Shown here in pieces: positions 9,318-18,084 of a stretch of DNA of 64,000 nt. The notes under the pieces are model-generated. The model was given only the letters and a program-made list of their open reading frames with translations, searched no databases and was not told the origin of the DNA. Source of the DNA: Rhodobacterales bacterium HTCC2255 (GTDB lineage Bacteria > Pseudomonadota > Alphaproteobacteria > Rhodobacterales > Rhodobacteraceae); assembly GCA_000153745.1 (NCBI GenBank), contig DS022282.1, positions 602,027-666,026 of the forward strand, in the 5' to 3' direction. Position 1 is the stretch's first letter. Each line of letters begins with the position of its first letter. Position numbers and translations under genes: made by a program.

Positions 9318-9574
9318 AAAAGTCACATATCAACTGCACATTGATAGTTGCCAAAAAAACGCCCATCGAAAACGTATGGGCTCAGCCAAGATGGGCAAAG
9401 TGGGATATTGTGTGCCAAGAAACCCCATTTCATACCAATAAAACCAAGCTAAAAAATATCATTATGCGCAGTTATGTTTTAATTGAAAAATACTTTCTAA
9501 AACCTCTGGGGCAGTTCACAATTATCACTGAAGATGCCACGGCCCTACGCAAGCTATCTAAAGAGGTGCTGTAA
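9314..9574 (+). CDS. small hypothetical protein in the sugar operon
   Basis: An 86-residue product I do not recognise. It begins at a GTG overlapping the oxidoreductase stop by four bases and its TAA overlaps the start of the next gene (TAATG), so it fills the interval exactly. This tight coupling argues that it is translated. It is basic overall, contains two cysteines (one in the N-terminal INCTL, one in DIVCQET) and no obvious membrane segment or signal peptide. It may be a small accessory subunit or regulator of its neighbours, but no function can be assigned. Confidence 0.5.
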   Translation: MKKSHINCTLIVAKKTPIENVWAQPRWAKWDIVCQETPFHTNKTKLKNIIMRSYVLIEKYFLKPLGQFTIITEDATALRKLSKEVL

Positions 9575-10551
9575 TGACTGCGCAACGCGGCATTGTATGC
9601 GCAGGAAACTGGATTGTAGATATTATTCATGATATTTCACAGTGGCCTGAGAAATCTGATCTTGTAAGCATCACGAGCCAAACGGTCGGCGTTGGCGGTG
9701 GTGCAGCAAATGTTGCATTCAACCTGGCAGCATTGCAAGTTGATTATCCGATCTGGCCTGCAGGTTTGCTGGGCTGTGATAATCACAGTGATTTAGTTCG
9801 TCGCGCATGCCACGACGTTGGTTTGCCAGTTGAGCAGTTAGGATCAATTACTAATGTTTGTACGGCACATACCCATGTAATGAATGTGCCAGGTGACAGC
9901 CGAACATTTTTCTACAACGCCGGTGCCAATGCACATTTTGATGAACACACTTTATCAATGGAGGCCATTGCAGCAAATCGTCCTAGCATATTCTATTTAG
10001 GGTATCTGAACCTTTTACCACTTTTAGATGCCATAGACGGCCAAGGCCGAACAGGTGCCGCCAAGCTTTTGGCACAAGCACGAGCAGTGGGAATGATGAC
10101 TTGCGTTGATCTCGTGTCATCTCTAAGCGACACCTACGCCAAAACGGTTATGGGCACGTTGGCGGACATCGATTGGCTATTTTTGAATGAAGTTGAGGCG
10201 TCCCGAGCTACTGGAGTTATTTTAAACGGTGAAGAAGATCGTCCCAATATGGCCAAAGCCGCTACACATTTGATGTCGAAAGGGTTAAGTCGGGGATGTG
10301 TAATTCATACACCTAAGCTATCACTTTGGAAGACAGTTGATGATGAGCTTTGGTTCGAAGTACCTCAAATTCCAAAGAATGATATATTAAGCCCCGTAGG
10401 CGCCGGTGACGCCTTTGCTGCAGGTATACTTCACGGATTGCACGAAAGCTGGAATGCGCACGATTGCATTGTTTTGGGCAACAAGATGGCAGCTGCTTGT
10501 TTACGCGCACCAACTGCGACGGGAGGGACACTAGCTTTGAAAGAGCTGTAG
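9574..10551 (+). CDS. PfkB-family carbohydrate kinase
   Basis: A 325-residue ribokinase-like kinase. The N-terminal sugar-binding GVGGGAANVAFNLAAL motif and the C-terminal PfkB signature with catalytic base and anion hole (GAGDAFAAG, residues 276-284) are both intact. It is the last gene of the rightward operon, starting at TAATG. It probably phosphorylates the sugar or keto-sugar made by the isomerase, providing the substrate of the class I aldolase. Fructokinase-, ribokinase- or keto-deoxy-sugar kinase-like specificities are all possible. Confidence 0.84.
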   Translation: MTAQRGIVCAGNWIVDIIHDISQWPEKSDLVSITSQTVGVGGGAANVAFNLAALQVDYPIWPAGLLGCDNHSDLVRRACHDVGLPVEQLGSITNVCTAHTHVMNVPGDSRTFFYNAGANAHFDEHTLSMEAIAANRPSIFYLGYLNLLPLLDAIDGQGRTGAAKLLAQARAVGMMTCVDLVSSLSDTYAKTVMGTLADIDWLFLNEVEASRATGVILNGEEDRPNMAKAATHLMSKGLSRGCVIHTPKLSLWKTVDDELWFEVPQIPKNDILSPVGAGDAFAAGILHGLHESWNAHDCIVLGNKMAAACLRAPTATGGTLALKEL

Positions 10552-10677
10552 TTCTAATGTGAATGATAAGGATGTGGTGGCAAATCTTTATTGCAAAGTT
10601 CTCAATTTGGCAGCAATTCCAACATCTCAGCTCTCCTTATCTATCTTGGGATAAAACCAGTCAAAAACCCCTAGCAC

Positions 10678-11445
10678 TCATAGGTTTGGCCACTCCTCGA
10701 TATCATTTAATTCTGGCCGAAAATAAGCAATCATGCGGCCTTCGCTTGGGGCATAGGCACCTGCTTGCCATGGGGCAACCCCATGTAAAGCCAGCCTATG
10801 GATCGCATAAGCTTGGCCCGGCTCGGCATGAACAGCCACGCGCCTGCAGTTTTCAAAAGCCTCTCGGCGTGCTGCATGATACACATCGCTCAGATCAATA
10901 TCGGACCATTGCGCTGCAGGATAAGGGTTGAGTGCGGCCTGAAACGCTTTGTGCATAATCAGATGCGAGCCCTCCCAGACAACCATCGGGCTAGCTTTAA
11001 TATCGCATGTGTTCAAGGGTAATCCAAGCACATAGGCATGGGGTTCTCGCAACATACGGCGTCTCTCTGCACCAACGGGCAAAAGCCCGTCCACATGCGC
11101 CGCGTCCCTCGTCAGCCGATAAGCAAACCCAGCCTTGGTTTCGCCCTGCCGTGGTTTTGGATATCCCGGATAAAGAATTGAAACCTGCGCAGGGTGCAAG
11201 GGCTTTGTGACCACACTTCGAATTAGCTCAGAGACAGGCCCAGCCAGCTCAAAACCGTCAAAGCATCCGTCTTCATCCGAAGGCAAGACGTCTACGCCAA
11301 CATACCAAGTGCCTTCGCATTGCAACCATTTTTCTTTCAAGGCGGGGTTTTGCGCGGCGCCACTGGCAAATTTTTGCGCCGCGGTCGCCCATTTTTTTAT
11401 TTCATCATTGGCTTTGAACCGAAGCCAACCTGTTGTTCCAAACAT
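10678..11445 (-). CDS. 2OG-Fe(II) oxygenase-like protein (PhyH-type fold)
   Basis: A 255-residue protein with a plausible Fe(II)/2-oxoglutarate facial triad: H117-x-D119 in AAHVDGLLP, a distal histidine at H216 or H221 in AIHRLALHGVAPW, and R237 in GRMIAYFRPEL as the 2OG-binding arginine. The double-stranded beta-helix arrangement fits phytanoyl-CoA dioxygenase-like hydroxylases. It is isolated, with no operon partner. Its base composition is much richer in GC than the flanks (35 of 60 at 10801-10860), suggesting transfer or a different origin. Substrate unknown. Confidence 0.65.
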   Translation of the reverse strand: MFGTTGWLRFKANDEIKKWATAAQKFASGAAQNPALKEKWLQCEGTWYVGVDVLPSDEDGCFDGFELAGPVSELIRSVVTKPLHPAQVSILYPGYPKPRQGETKAGFAYRLTRDAAHVDGLLPVGAERRRMLREPHAYVLGLPLNTCDIKASPMVVWEGSHLIMHKAFQAALNPYPAAQWSDIDLSDVYHAARREAFENCRRVAVHAEPGQAYAIHRLALHGVAPWQAGAYAPSEGRMIAYFRPELNDIEEWPNL

Positions 11446-11687
11446 GCCTATCCCAATAGTTTTTTGTATTCGTATCTTGACGCATCAGAGAATAAAAAAC
11501 AACAAGCATCCAATTTTTCCGAAGCTACATTTGCCTGGACTTTGGACTTTTGGGGAGATGAAGTTCGTAGGCCTTGGACTACTCTTGGATGGCTATAATA
11601 TTTATTCATTAGTCCTAGATTAATATTATTTCAAGCTCGGAGTGCTAATTACAAAGCCCATTCATTAGTTTTCAAAAAGAAGGCACT

Positions 11688-12542
11688 TTAATTTACTACT
11701 TTTAATAGTGTTTCAGCAGCTAGCCTACCAAGTTTGTTAGAAGCGTATGGACTAGCACCTGTTATAAGGTTTCTATCAATATGACAGGTATCATCAGCTT
11801 TCTTGTTAATAATATGCATACCAAGTTCTTGCAACTTCTCACCTAATTCAAAAGGCATTTGTCCTGGCAAATAACCAATCATTGGAGTTTGTTTATCAAC
11901 CGCGTCAGGAAACAAAGCAATTTCATAACCATTAAAAATAAATTCATTATCAATTTTTGCAGACATCAATGTTCCTGGACCATGACAAAGTGTAATTATA
12001 TGTATATTTTTTTTCTGCGCCCAACGTAAAATTTTTCCAAGATTTGGATCACTTGGCAAGCCAAGCATCGCACCGTGGCCCCCTGGAATAAACACACCAA
12101 CATACGGTGAGTTATCTATTAATAAGTTGTTTGCAAAATCAATAAGGCTATTGGGCTTAGCCAGTGCATCATCATATTTAGCAAACAGTTTAGCGACTGA
12201 TTTATCATTATTAGGCATTGCCCACTGTTCAATAATTGCTGGAGCACCAGTGGGTGTAACAAGATCTAATTCAAAACCTGCATTAATAAGATGTAGCATT
12301 GGTAACGCCATCTCAACAGGATGGTTTCCAGTTGAAAATTTCTTACCGTTTGCCATCATCATGTTACGTTCTTCTGTAAGCACCACAAGTACACGAGCTT
12401 TTCCACCCGTGTAAGGATTTTGGTAAACTCCTCCATCATAATTAGTTTTGGCAGATGTCGCCAATTTCAAAGAAAGCCGTGAAGGGCTAAATGCGCCGTC
12501 TTCAGTTTGATTTGGTGCGATACCTAATAGTTTCTTAAACAT
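11688..12542 (-). CDS. hchA: HchA/Hsp31-like glyoxalase III / protein deglycase-family protein
   Basis: A 284-residue DJ-1/PfpI superfamily protein of full HchA length. The Hsp31 active-site residues are in place: E77 (GNHPVEMALP), nucleophile C186 followed by H187 in TLCHGPG, and D213 (LFPDAVD), with the HchA-typical N-terminal extension. The family acts as a holding chaperone and glutathione-independent glyoxalase converting methylglyoxal to lactate. It lies 71 bases downstream of a quinone oxidoreductase gene on the same strand; together they suggest handling of reactive carbonyls or quinones under control of the adjacent LysR protein. Confidence 0.87.
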   Translation of the reverse strand: MFKKLLGIAPNQTEDGAFSPSRLSLKLATSAKTNYDGGVYQNPYTGGKARVLVVLTEERNMMMANGKKFSTGNHPVEMALPMLHLINAGFELDLVTPTGAPAIIEQWAMPNNDKSVAKLFAKYDDALAKPNSLIDFANNLLIDNSPYVGVFIPGGHGAMLGLPSDPNLGKILRWAQKKNIHIITLCHGPGTLMSAKIDNEFIFNGYEIALFPDAVDKQTPMIGYLPGQMPFELGEKLQELGMHIINKKADDTCHIDRNLITGASPYASNKLGRLAAETLLKVVN

Positions 12543-12613
12543 AATATTTTCATTCCTATAAAATACATTAGCAAATTTATCTAAAATTTTTGTTATTATA
12601 TAATTTTAACTTT

Positions 12614-13537
12614 TTATTTTATTGTAATAACGATTTTACCTTTAGCTCGTCCCTTTGCTAATACCTCAAAGGCTTTTGGTGCCTGCTTCATCGGGTATGT
12701 GCTATCAATGACAGTTTTAACAATGCCCTGACTTATTAATGTGGCAAGTTCTGTTAACATGTCTCCATCAGGAGACATGAAAAACCATTCAAAATTTATA
12801 CCATAATCTTTAGCAAGGTTTTCAGTATCCTGCCCTTTAATAGAAATTAATCTCCCACCTTTTTTTAAAACTTTAAAAGACTTGGTTAATGTATCACCAC
12901 CAATCGCATCTATAACTAAATCATAGTCAGATAACTCATTTTCAAATGACTGGGTTGTATAATCGATTACTAGATCAGCTCCCAAACTTTTTACTAAGTT
13001 GCTATTTTTTGAACTTGTAGTTGTGGTCACCATTGCTCCAAAATACTTAGCAATCTGGATAGCAAACGTACCTACTCCACCAGAACCTGCATGGATCAAG
13101 ACTTTATCACCTTTTTTAAGCTCACCTTTTGTGACTAAGGCCTGCCAAGCTGTAAGTCCGGCAAGTGGGACAGAAGCTGCATCTATATGGCTCATATTTT
13201 TAGGTTTAATTGCAAGCTCATTTTCATGGACACGCGCAAACTCAGCAATTGAGCCAGCATCTTCTTGATTTGGCCGAGCAAATACCTCATCACCAACTTT
13301 GACACTTCGAACGCCCTTACCAACTTCAACCACAGTACCTGATACATCATAGCCCATAATATGTGGAAAGCTGAGCTCCAACATTTGGTGCAAATACCCT
13401 GCATGAAGAATATTATCGATTGGATTGATGCTTGCAGCATGCACTTCAATTAGGACAGATCTATCTTTAAGTTCTGGCTTTGCGGCTTCAATAATTTCAA
13501 TATTTGAGTTATAATTTTGATAAGCTACGGCTTTCAT
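12614..13537 (-). CDS. zinc-independent quinone oxidoreductase / MDR-family NADPH reductase
   Basis: A 307-residue medium-chain reductase. The N-terminal GroES-like domain contains EVHAASINPIDN; the Rossmann motif HAGSGGVGTFAIQIAK lies near residue 150, and no structural or catalytic zinc cysteines are present, as in quinone oxidoreductases. The start at 13537 (MKAVAYQ) is chosen over an upstream in-frame ATG because AGGGAAA precedes it and homology begins there. It is divergent from a LysR regulator and upstream of hchA. The likely role is NADPH-dependent reduction of quinones or enals. Confidence 0.85.
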   Translation of the reverse strand: MKAVAYQNYNSNIEIIEAAKPELKDRSVLIEVHAASINPIDNILHAGYLHQMLELSFPHIMGYDVSGTVVEVGKGVRSVKVGDEVFARPNQEDAGSIAEFARVHENELAIKPKNMSHIDAASVPLAGLTAWQALVTKGELKKGDKVLIHAGSGGVGTFAIQIAKYFGAMVTTTTSSKNSNLVKSLGADLVIDYTTQSFENELSDYDLVIDAIGGDTLTKSFKVLKKGGRLISIKGQDTENLAKDYGINFEWFFMSPDGDMLTELATLISQGIVKTVIDSTYPMKQAPKAFEVLAKGRAKGKIVITIK

Positions 13538-13657
13538 GAGGCTTTCCCTAGAATTTTGATAATTGTTATACAAACATAAATTTATAAATAAATATGGACA
13601 ATACATCATTTTTTAATAATACTATTGCCATATAGACAATAATAAAAGCTTTGCATT

Positions 13658-14578
13658 ATGGATCAACTGCGCGCACTTCGCTACTTTTCAAAATTAGCAG
13701 AAACACTAAGTTTTAGCGAAACTGCTGACTATTTCCGCGTACCTTCATCCTCAGTATCGCGACGGATAAAAGATTTAGAAGAAACCCTTGGAGTTGAATT
13801 ATTTTTGCGAACAACACGATCTGTCAGCCTAACTGATCTAGGAATACTTTATTTAGCTGAAATAAAAACTGCACTTCAAACTATCGAGATCGCTGACGAA
13901 ATGTGTAAAGCACAGTCTGTATCACCATCTGGTACTGTTAGAATTACTGCAATGCCAGGTTATGCTGAGCTTTATGTGCTTCCCGCAATAGATCGAATGA
14001 GAGCTCTATATCCAGATTTGGAATTTGATTTAAACGTTACAGATCAGATGCTAAACCTATCTAACAACGACGCAGACATAGCAATCAGAGCTACATCAGA
14101 TTTGCCTGACCAAGTCGTTGCTCGCCAATTAAATAAACACAACTTCATTTTGGTAGCTGCACCTGATTTTATAAATAAAAATGGAAGTCCACAAACGTCT
14201 GATGATCTAAACAAATTTCCTGTTTTTATGTACCGTACGCCTCGCGGTGTATTAAATTGGCAGGCACAAAAAAACCAAATATGGAAAGATATAGAGCTGA
14301 CACCAAAATATGTCACTAATCATGGTCCATCACTTTTAGAAAGCGTTGTCGAGGGACGAGGAATAGCTCTTCTACCAAGCTGGGGAGTTGCAAAAGAAAT
14401 AGCCGCAGGAGAATTGCAAAAAGTTGCGCTTCAAGATGGTAGGCTATCAACTAATGGTGATGTAGAGATGAGCATATATCTACTTTATCACCCTCCAAAA
14501 TTTCAGTTAAAAAAAATAAAATTAACTGTTGATTTTCTTTATAGAGAATTAAAACTGCAAGATGAAATTATTGCCTGA
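13658..14578 (+). CDS. LysR-family transcriptional regulator
   Basis: A 306-residue LysR protein: the winged HTH at residues 1-60 (LRYFSKLAETLSFSETADYF..SSSVSRRIKDLE) is followed by a periplasmic-binding-protein-like effector domain with RITAMPGYAELYVLPAI and a GRGIALLPSWGV C-terminal motif. It is divergent from the quinone reductase gene with 120 bases between, the usual LysR layout, and so probably controls the quinone reductase and hchA genes. Its stop codon lies 35 bases before repeat A1. Confidence 0.87.
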   Translation: MDQLRALRYFSKLAETLSFSETADYFRVPSSSVSRRIKDLEETLGVELFLRTTRSVSLTDLGILYLAEIKTALQTIEIADEMCKAQSVSPSGTVRITAMPGYAELYVLPAIDRMRALYPDLEFDLNVTDQMLNLSNNDADIAIRATSDLPDQVVARQLNKHNFILVAAPDFINKNGSPQTSDDLNKFPVFMYRTPRGVLNWQAQKNQIWKDIELTPKYVTNHGPSLLESVVEGRGIALLPSWGVAKEIAAGELQKVALQDGRLSTNGDVEMSIYLLYHPPKFQLKKIKLTVDFLYRELKLQDEIIA

Positions 14579-14613
14579 TTAGACCGCACTTCACTTTCAA
14601 TATCTCGCTCCCT

Positions 14614-14779
14614 CCAAAAGCCACCTTCGCCAAATTAGCATTTGAGTAAAGGCTATAGAAACGGTGATATCAAAGCCTCAGCCCATGCATCACACAAAAC
14701 GCACGCCTGTATCTCACTGAAACAAGGCGGTTATTCACGCAATTATGGGCTAGTTTGCAATCTGGGGAAGCAGATGGCG
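14614..14779 (+). repeat. repeat A, copy 1
   Basis: This 166-base segment is repeated at 18128-18293 in the same orientation with no gaps and about 10 mismatches by eye. The stretch upstream (14582-14645) also resembles repeat C (around 37119-37181), so A and C belong to one modular family. It continues into GGTGTCGTCAG, a motif also found at the left end of C2. No intact gene is present; one frame stays open for about 45 codons in both copies, but copy 1 has a TAG near its left end. The rest of 14579-14865 shows no recognisable gene. Confidence 0.85.
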
Positions 14780-14865
14780 GTGTCGTCAGCCATATGAGAT
14801 CGCGTATCTGAGCAAAAAATATTAGATGCTGATTATCATTAGTAATATATTAAATTCTTGAGTAA

Positions 14866-16410
14866 TTAACGCATAACACCTGCAAATTTTATTCCGCTTA
14901 ATTCCGCCATCTCGCGCTTCCAAGTAGTAATATCTTTATAGTTAAAATCTGATAAATTTTTATGTCCACATGCACGAGCTAAAACCTGCATTAATTCAAC
15001 GCTGGCTTCAAAGTAACGTGCCAATTTCTCTGAGCCTATTTGAACATCCAACATTTTGCGAAGTTCTGGCTTTTGTGTTGCAACTCCAACGGGACAATTA
15101 TTTGAATTACACATTCTAGCTGCAATGCAACCAACTGCTTGCATTGCAGAGTTTGAAACTGCAATCGCATCAGCCCCTAATGCCATAGCTTTTGAAAAAT
15201 CTTCTGCCACACGCAAACCACCTGTTATGATTAAAGTGACATCATTTCCAACTCTATTATTTAAATGCTTTCTAGCTCTCGCAAGAGCTGGAATGGTTGG
15301 AACCGAAATATGATCTCGAAATATTAATGGAGCAGCGCCGGTACCCCCTCCACGACCATCTAAAATTATATAATCTGCACTGGCTTCTAAAGCAAAATCA
15401 ATATCATCTTCGATATGATTAGCAGAAAGTTTAAATCCAATTGGGATGCCACCTGAACGTTCTCGCACTTCATCCGCTACTCTTTTAAAATCGGTAGGTG
15501 TATTAAGGTCAATAAATGACGCAGGTGAAATTGCGTCTTGCCCCTCTACTAGACCACGTACTTGAGCAATTTTACCTTGAACCTTTTCACCTGGCAAATG
15601 CCCACCTGTGCCAGTTTTGGCACCCTGCCCTCCCTTAAAATGAAATGCCTGAACCTTTTCAACCAGTTCTGGATTCCACCCAAATTGCGCTGAAGCAAGT
15701 TCATAGAAATATTTTGAGTTTTCATTTTGTTCTTCAGGAAGCATTCCACCTTCACCTGAACAAATACCAGTACCGGCTAATTCTGCTCCTCGTGCTAATG
15801 CAATTTTTGCTTCTTCAGATAATGCTCCATAACTCATATCAGATACAAAAAGTGGAATGTCTAATTTCAATGGTTTGATTGCTTTAGGCCCAATAACTAC
15901 TTTTGTTTCTACTCGGATATCATCTTGAAGAGGTTTACGTGCCATTTGAGCTGGTAAAATTTGAATATCATCCCAATGTGGTAAATCTTTACGAGGCACG
16001 CCCATTGAACCCATTTCCCCATGGTGACCAACTTTGGAAAGCCCATTTTTTGCCAGCTCATGAATTCGAGCAACAGTAGGTTCTTCTGGGGTTGGAGATG
16101 CTACGGGAATATCAGTTTTTATCGTTGGAGTTTGATCGCCAACATTGAGATTACCCAAACCAGCATGTGCCCCGTCACAAAAAGGTGCATTTGCACTAGC
16201 TTTGCATTGACATAGTGCTTTTGCGCCCGTCTCTTCGACTGAGAACTTCATTGGAGAAATGTCAGTTCCAATATGAGATCCATCACAAAATGGTTGCTTT
16301 TGTGATTTTCCACAACGGCACCAAAAATAATTTTTACCAGACTCCAAGTCTACTTTAATTGGTTTCTTATCTGCAATTATGGGAATTGATTTAGACATAT
16401 CTTTAATCAT
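14866..16410 (-). CDS. CDGSH-domain / glutamate synthase (FMN) domain fusion protein
   Basis: A 514-residue fusion. The N-terminus holds two CDGSH iron-sulfur motifs: C31-C33-C42-H46 (CRCGKSQKQPFCDGSH) and C67-C69-C78-H82 (CQCKASANAPFCDGAH). From about residue 150 it is a glutamate synthase central/FMN-type TIM barrel, with MSYGALSEEAKIALA, GTGICSGEGGMLPEE, GGQGAKTGTGG and ILDGRGGGTGAAP. It lacks the glutaminase domain, so it is a GltB-domain-2-like oxidoreductase rather than full GOGAT. The start overlaps the DoxX gene stop as TAATG; a second ATG four codons in is possible. The product is probably a cytoplasmic redox enzyme fed by [2Fe-2S] clusters. Its reaction is not established. Confidence 0.83.
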   Translation of the reverse strand: MIKDMSKSIPIIADKKPIKVDLESGKNYFWCRCGKSQKQPFCDGSHIGTDISPMKFSVEETGAKALCQCKASANAPFCDGAHAGLGNLNVGDQTPTIKTDIPVASPTPEEPTVARIHELAKNGLSKVGHHGEMGSMGVPRKDLPHWDDIQILPAQMARKPLQDDIRVETKVVIGPKAIKPLKLDIPLFVSDMSYGALSEEAKIALARGAELAGTGICSGEGGMLPEEQNENSKYFYELASAQFGWNPELVEKVQAFHFKGGQGAKTGTGGHLPGEKVQGKIAQVRGLVEGQDAISPASFIDLNTPTDFKRVADEVRERSGGIPIGFKLSANHIEDDIDFALEASADYIILDGRGGGTGAAPLIFRDHISVPTIPALARARKHLNNRVGNDVTLIITGGLRVAEDFSKAMALGADAIAVSNSAMQAVGCIAARMCNSNNCPVGVATQKPELRKMLDVQIGSEKLARYFEASVELMQVLARACGHKNLSDFNYKDITTWKREMAELSGIKFAGVMR

Positions 16411-16787
16411 TATAATTTAGCTTGAGAAAAATTTGCAAGTCCCAAAATTTCTGGAATTTCGGCGCGGTAAATATATAAAACTGCTGAACACAAGAGGCCT
16501 AGTACCATAGCGGGGACTGCGGATGGACCAAGAATAAACCAATGGGTCAGGACGGCACCTAGCATAGTGCCCCCTAGAACTGCTGCACCGATGACCTGAC
16601 GCCGTGGCAGCCACAGCAGTGCAACTCCTATTACCTCAATAGTCCCTGTCAGATAACGGAAGCCTTGCCCCCAGCCTATTTGATCAAACGTCATCACCAT
16701 CATATCGACACCGGCGAGCTTTGCACCTCCTGCACCCAAAAAGGCAATTGAAAGTAAAATTCGAAGTCCAACTGAGATATAAGTCAT
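16410..16787 (-). CDS. DoxX-family small membrane protein
   Basis: A 125-residue protein with four hydrophobic helices. The first helix carries LLSIAFLGAGGAKLAG, the hallmark start of DoxX/SURF4-type proteins, and the central part has the Y-LTGTIEVIGVALLWLP segment. DoxX proteins are thought to be small subunits of quinone-linked or thiol redox systems in the inner membrane. It lies between the CDGSH micro-protein gene (163 bases upstream) and the CDGSH-glutamate synthase fusion (overlapping), which suggests an electron-transfer module. Confidence 0.8.
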   Translation of the reverse strand: MTYISVGLRILLSIAFLGAGGAKLAGVDMMVMTFDQIGWGQGFRYLTGTIEVIGVALLWLPRRQVIGAAVLGGTMLGAVLTHWFILGPSAVPAMVLGLLCSAVLYIYRAEIPEILGLANFSQAKL

Positions 16788-16950
16788 TATTTTCCTATCT
16801 TAAATTTCTATCTTATTTGTTAAATGCTTTGCATGATTAGTTTCTTGCGTTCGTCCAAGCCAAATTAATCGCTAACGTTTGAAGCTCGAGACTATTCGAA
16901 GCATTGGCTGGGTGGCTGCCATTGCACAGTCACCCAGCAATTATTCATTT

Positions 16951-17082
16951 TCAAGATTTTTGAGCCTGACGCGCTTCATAGGCAGTTTTCTTTTCTTGAT
17001 ACTCTTCCTCAGAGAGAGCATGCCACCCAATACAGTTGCCTGTTGGGGAACGGCCACATCCACATTTTGGTGATTCAGTCAT
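16951..17082 (-). CDS. 43-residue CDGSH-like micro-protein
   Basis: A 43-codon gene with a strong ribosome-binding site (AAAGGAG eight bases before ATG). The product contains C7-x-C9, S12, C17 and H21 in KCGCGRSPTGNCIGWHAL, close to a CDGSH [2Fe-2S] ligand pattern (C-x-C-x2-S...C-x3-H) but one residue shorter between S and the third Cys and with CIGWH in place of CDGSH. A charged helix (EEEYQEKKTAYEARQAQ) follows. It shares strand and neighbourhood with the DoxX gene and the CDGSH fusion enzyme. Probably a small iron-sulfur or zinc protein serving that system; metal identity is inference. Confidence 0.7.
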   Translation of the reverse strand: MTESPKCGCGRSPTGNCIGWHALSEEEYQEKKTAYEARQAQKS

Positions 17083-17187
17083 TTTTATAACTCCTTTTTT
17101 TGCTTGCCCCTAACTATGCATTGCATCATTACTAGACACAATGAGCGTATATGCACATAAAGTGCGCGTAAAATAGGTATAACTAAT

Positions 17188-18060
17188 ATGGACAAATGGG
17201 CTGAGCTTCGAACAGCATACCAAGTGGCAAAGCTTGGCACTGTAAGTGCAGCGGCAACTGCACTTGGTTTCCACCGCGCGACTGTGAACCGTCACATCGA
17301 CGTGCTTGAGGAAGAGATGGGGGCCCGTATCTTTATCCGGCATGCACGGGGTTATACGCTTACAGAGTTAGGTGAAGATGTACTTCGGGTTGCACAAAAG
17401 ACGGAAGAACTTATTGAAGATTTAGCGGGCCGCGTGGAGGGAGGAAAAGATACGCTCGAAGGTGAGCTAAAGCTGACAATTCTAGCAGGTTTTGCCGAGC
17501 TAATTATGAAACCAATCTTAAATTTTAGAGCAGAAAATCCAAATTGTATTGTACATCTTGATGCTGGTGAAAACCTCGCGCGACTTGAATATGGTGAAGC
17601 ACATATTGCATTGCGTGCTGGTCCAAAACCAGATCATCCTGATTACGTTGTTAGTAAATTTGCGCAGATCAACTTTAACCTTTACGCCCACCAAAGCTAT
17701 ATCCAAAGGTTTGGGATGCCAAAAGATACTGATGACTTTGATAACCATCAGTTTGTCCTACCACCAAAATTTGGAGGAAATCTCTCAGTCCGAGAATGGA
17801 TACAAAACATTATACGCCCTGATATGATTGCGTTGTCGACCCAACACGTAAATGTCAACTTTAAGGCCGTTTTAGCCGGAATAGGTATTGGTTTTATAGA
17901 AGATTATAAAGCAAAAATGTTTGGTGGGTTTCACCGTGTTCTTGCCCCAAATCAGGAGTGGTCAGTACCAATCTGGCTGGTCACACATGTTGACCTCCAC
18001 CGTACAGCAAAAGTTCAAGCGATGCTAAGGTGCATAAAGTCTGCTCGTCAGGAAGAATGA
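17188..18060 (+). CDS. LysR-family transcriptional regulator
   Basis: A 290-residue LysR protein: the HTH (AYQVAKLGTVSAAATALGFHRATVNRHID) covers residues 9-37 and the effector domain contains LTILAGFAELIMKPIL. It is divergent from the 43-residue CDGSH-like gene with about 105 bases between, so it probably controls that gene, the DoxX gene and the fusion enzyme. The N-terminal half is visibly richer in GC than most of the window. Its 3' end lies 24 bases before the first recognisable element of repeat A2. Confidence 0.85.
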   Translation: MDKWAELRTAYQVAKLGTVSAAATALGFHRATVNRHIDVLEEEMGARIFIRHARGYTLTELGEDVLRVAQKTEELIEDLAGRVEGGKDTLEGELKLTILAGFAELIMKPILNFRAENPNCIVHLDAGENLARLEYGEAHIALRAGPKPDHPDYVVSKFAQINFNLYAHQSYIQRFGMPKDTDDFDNHQFVLPPKFGGNLSVREWIQNIIRPDMIALSTQHVNVNFKAVLAGIGIGFIEDYKAKMFGGFHRVLAPNQEWSVPIWLVTHVDLHRTAKVQAMLRCIKSARQEE

Positions 18061-18084
18061 CCTGGATATTTAACCAGGCATAAG

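Noticed and set aside
11446-11687. Open frame ending FWGDEVRRPWTTLGWL that looked transposase-like
   Set aside because: Too short, no start signal and no matching repeat or inverted ends; the resemblance is weak.
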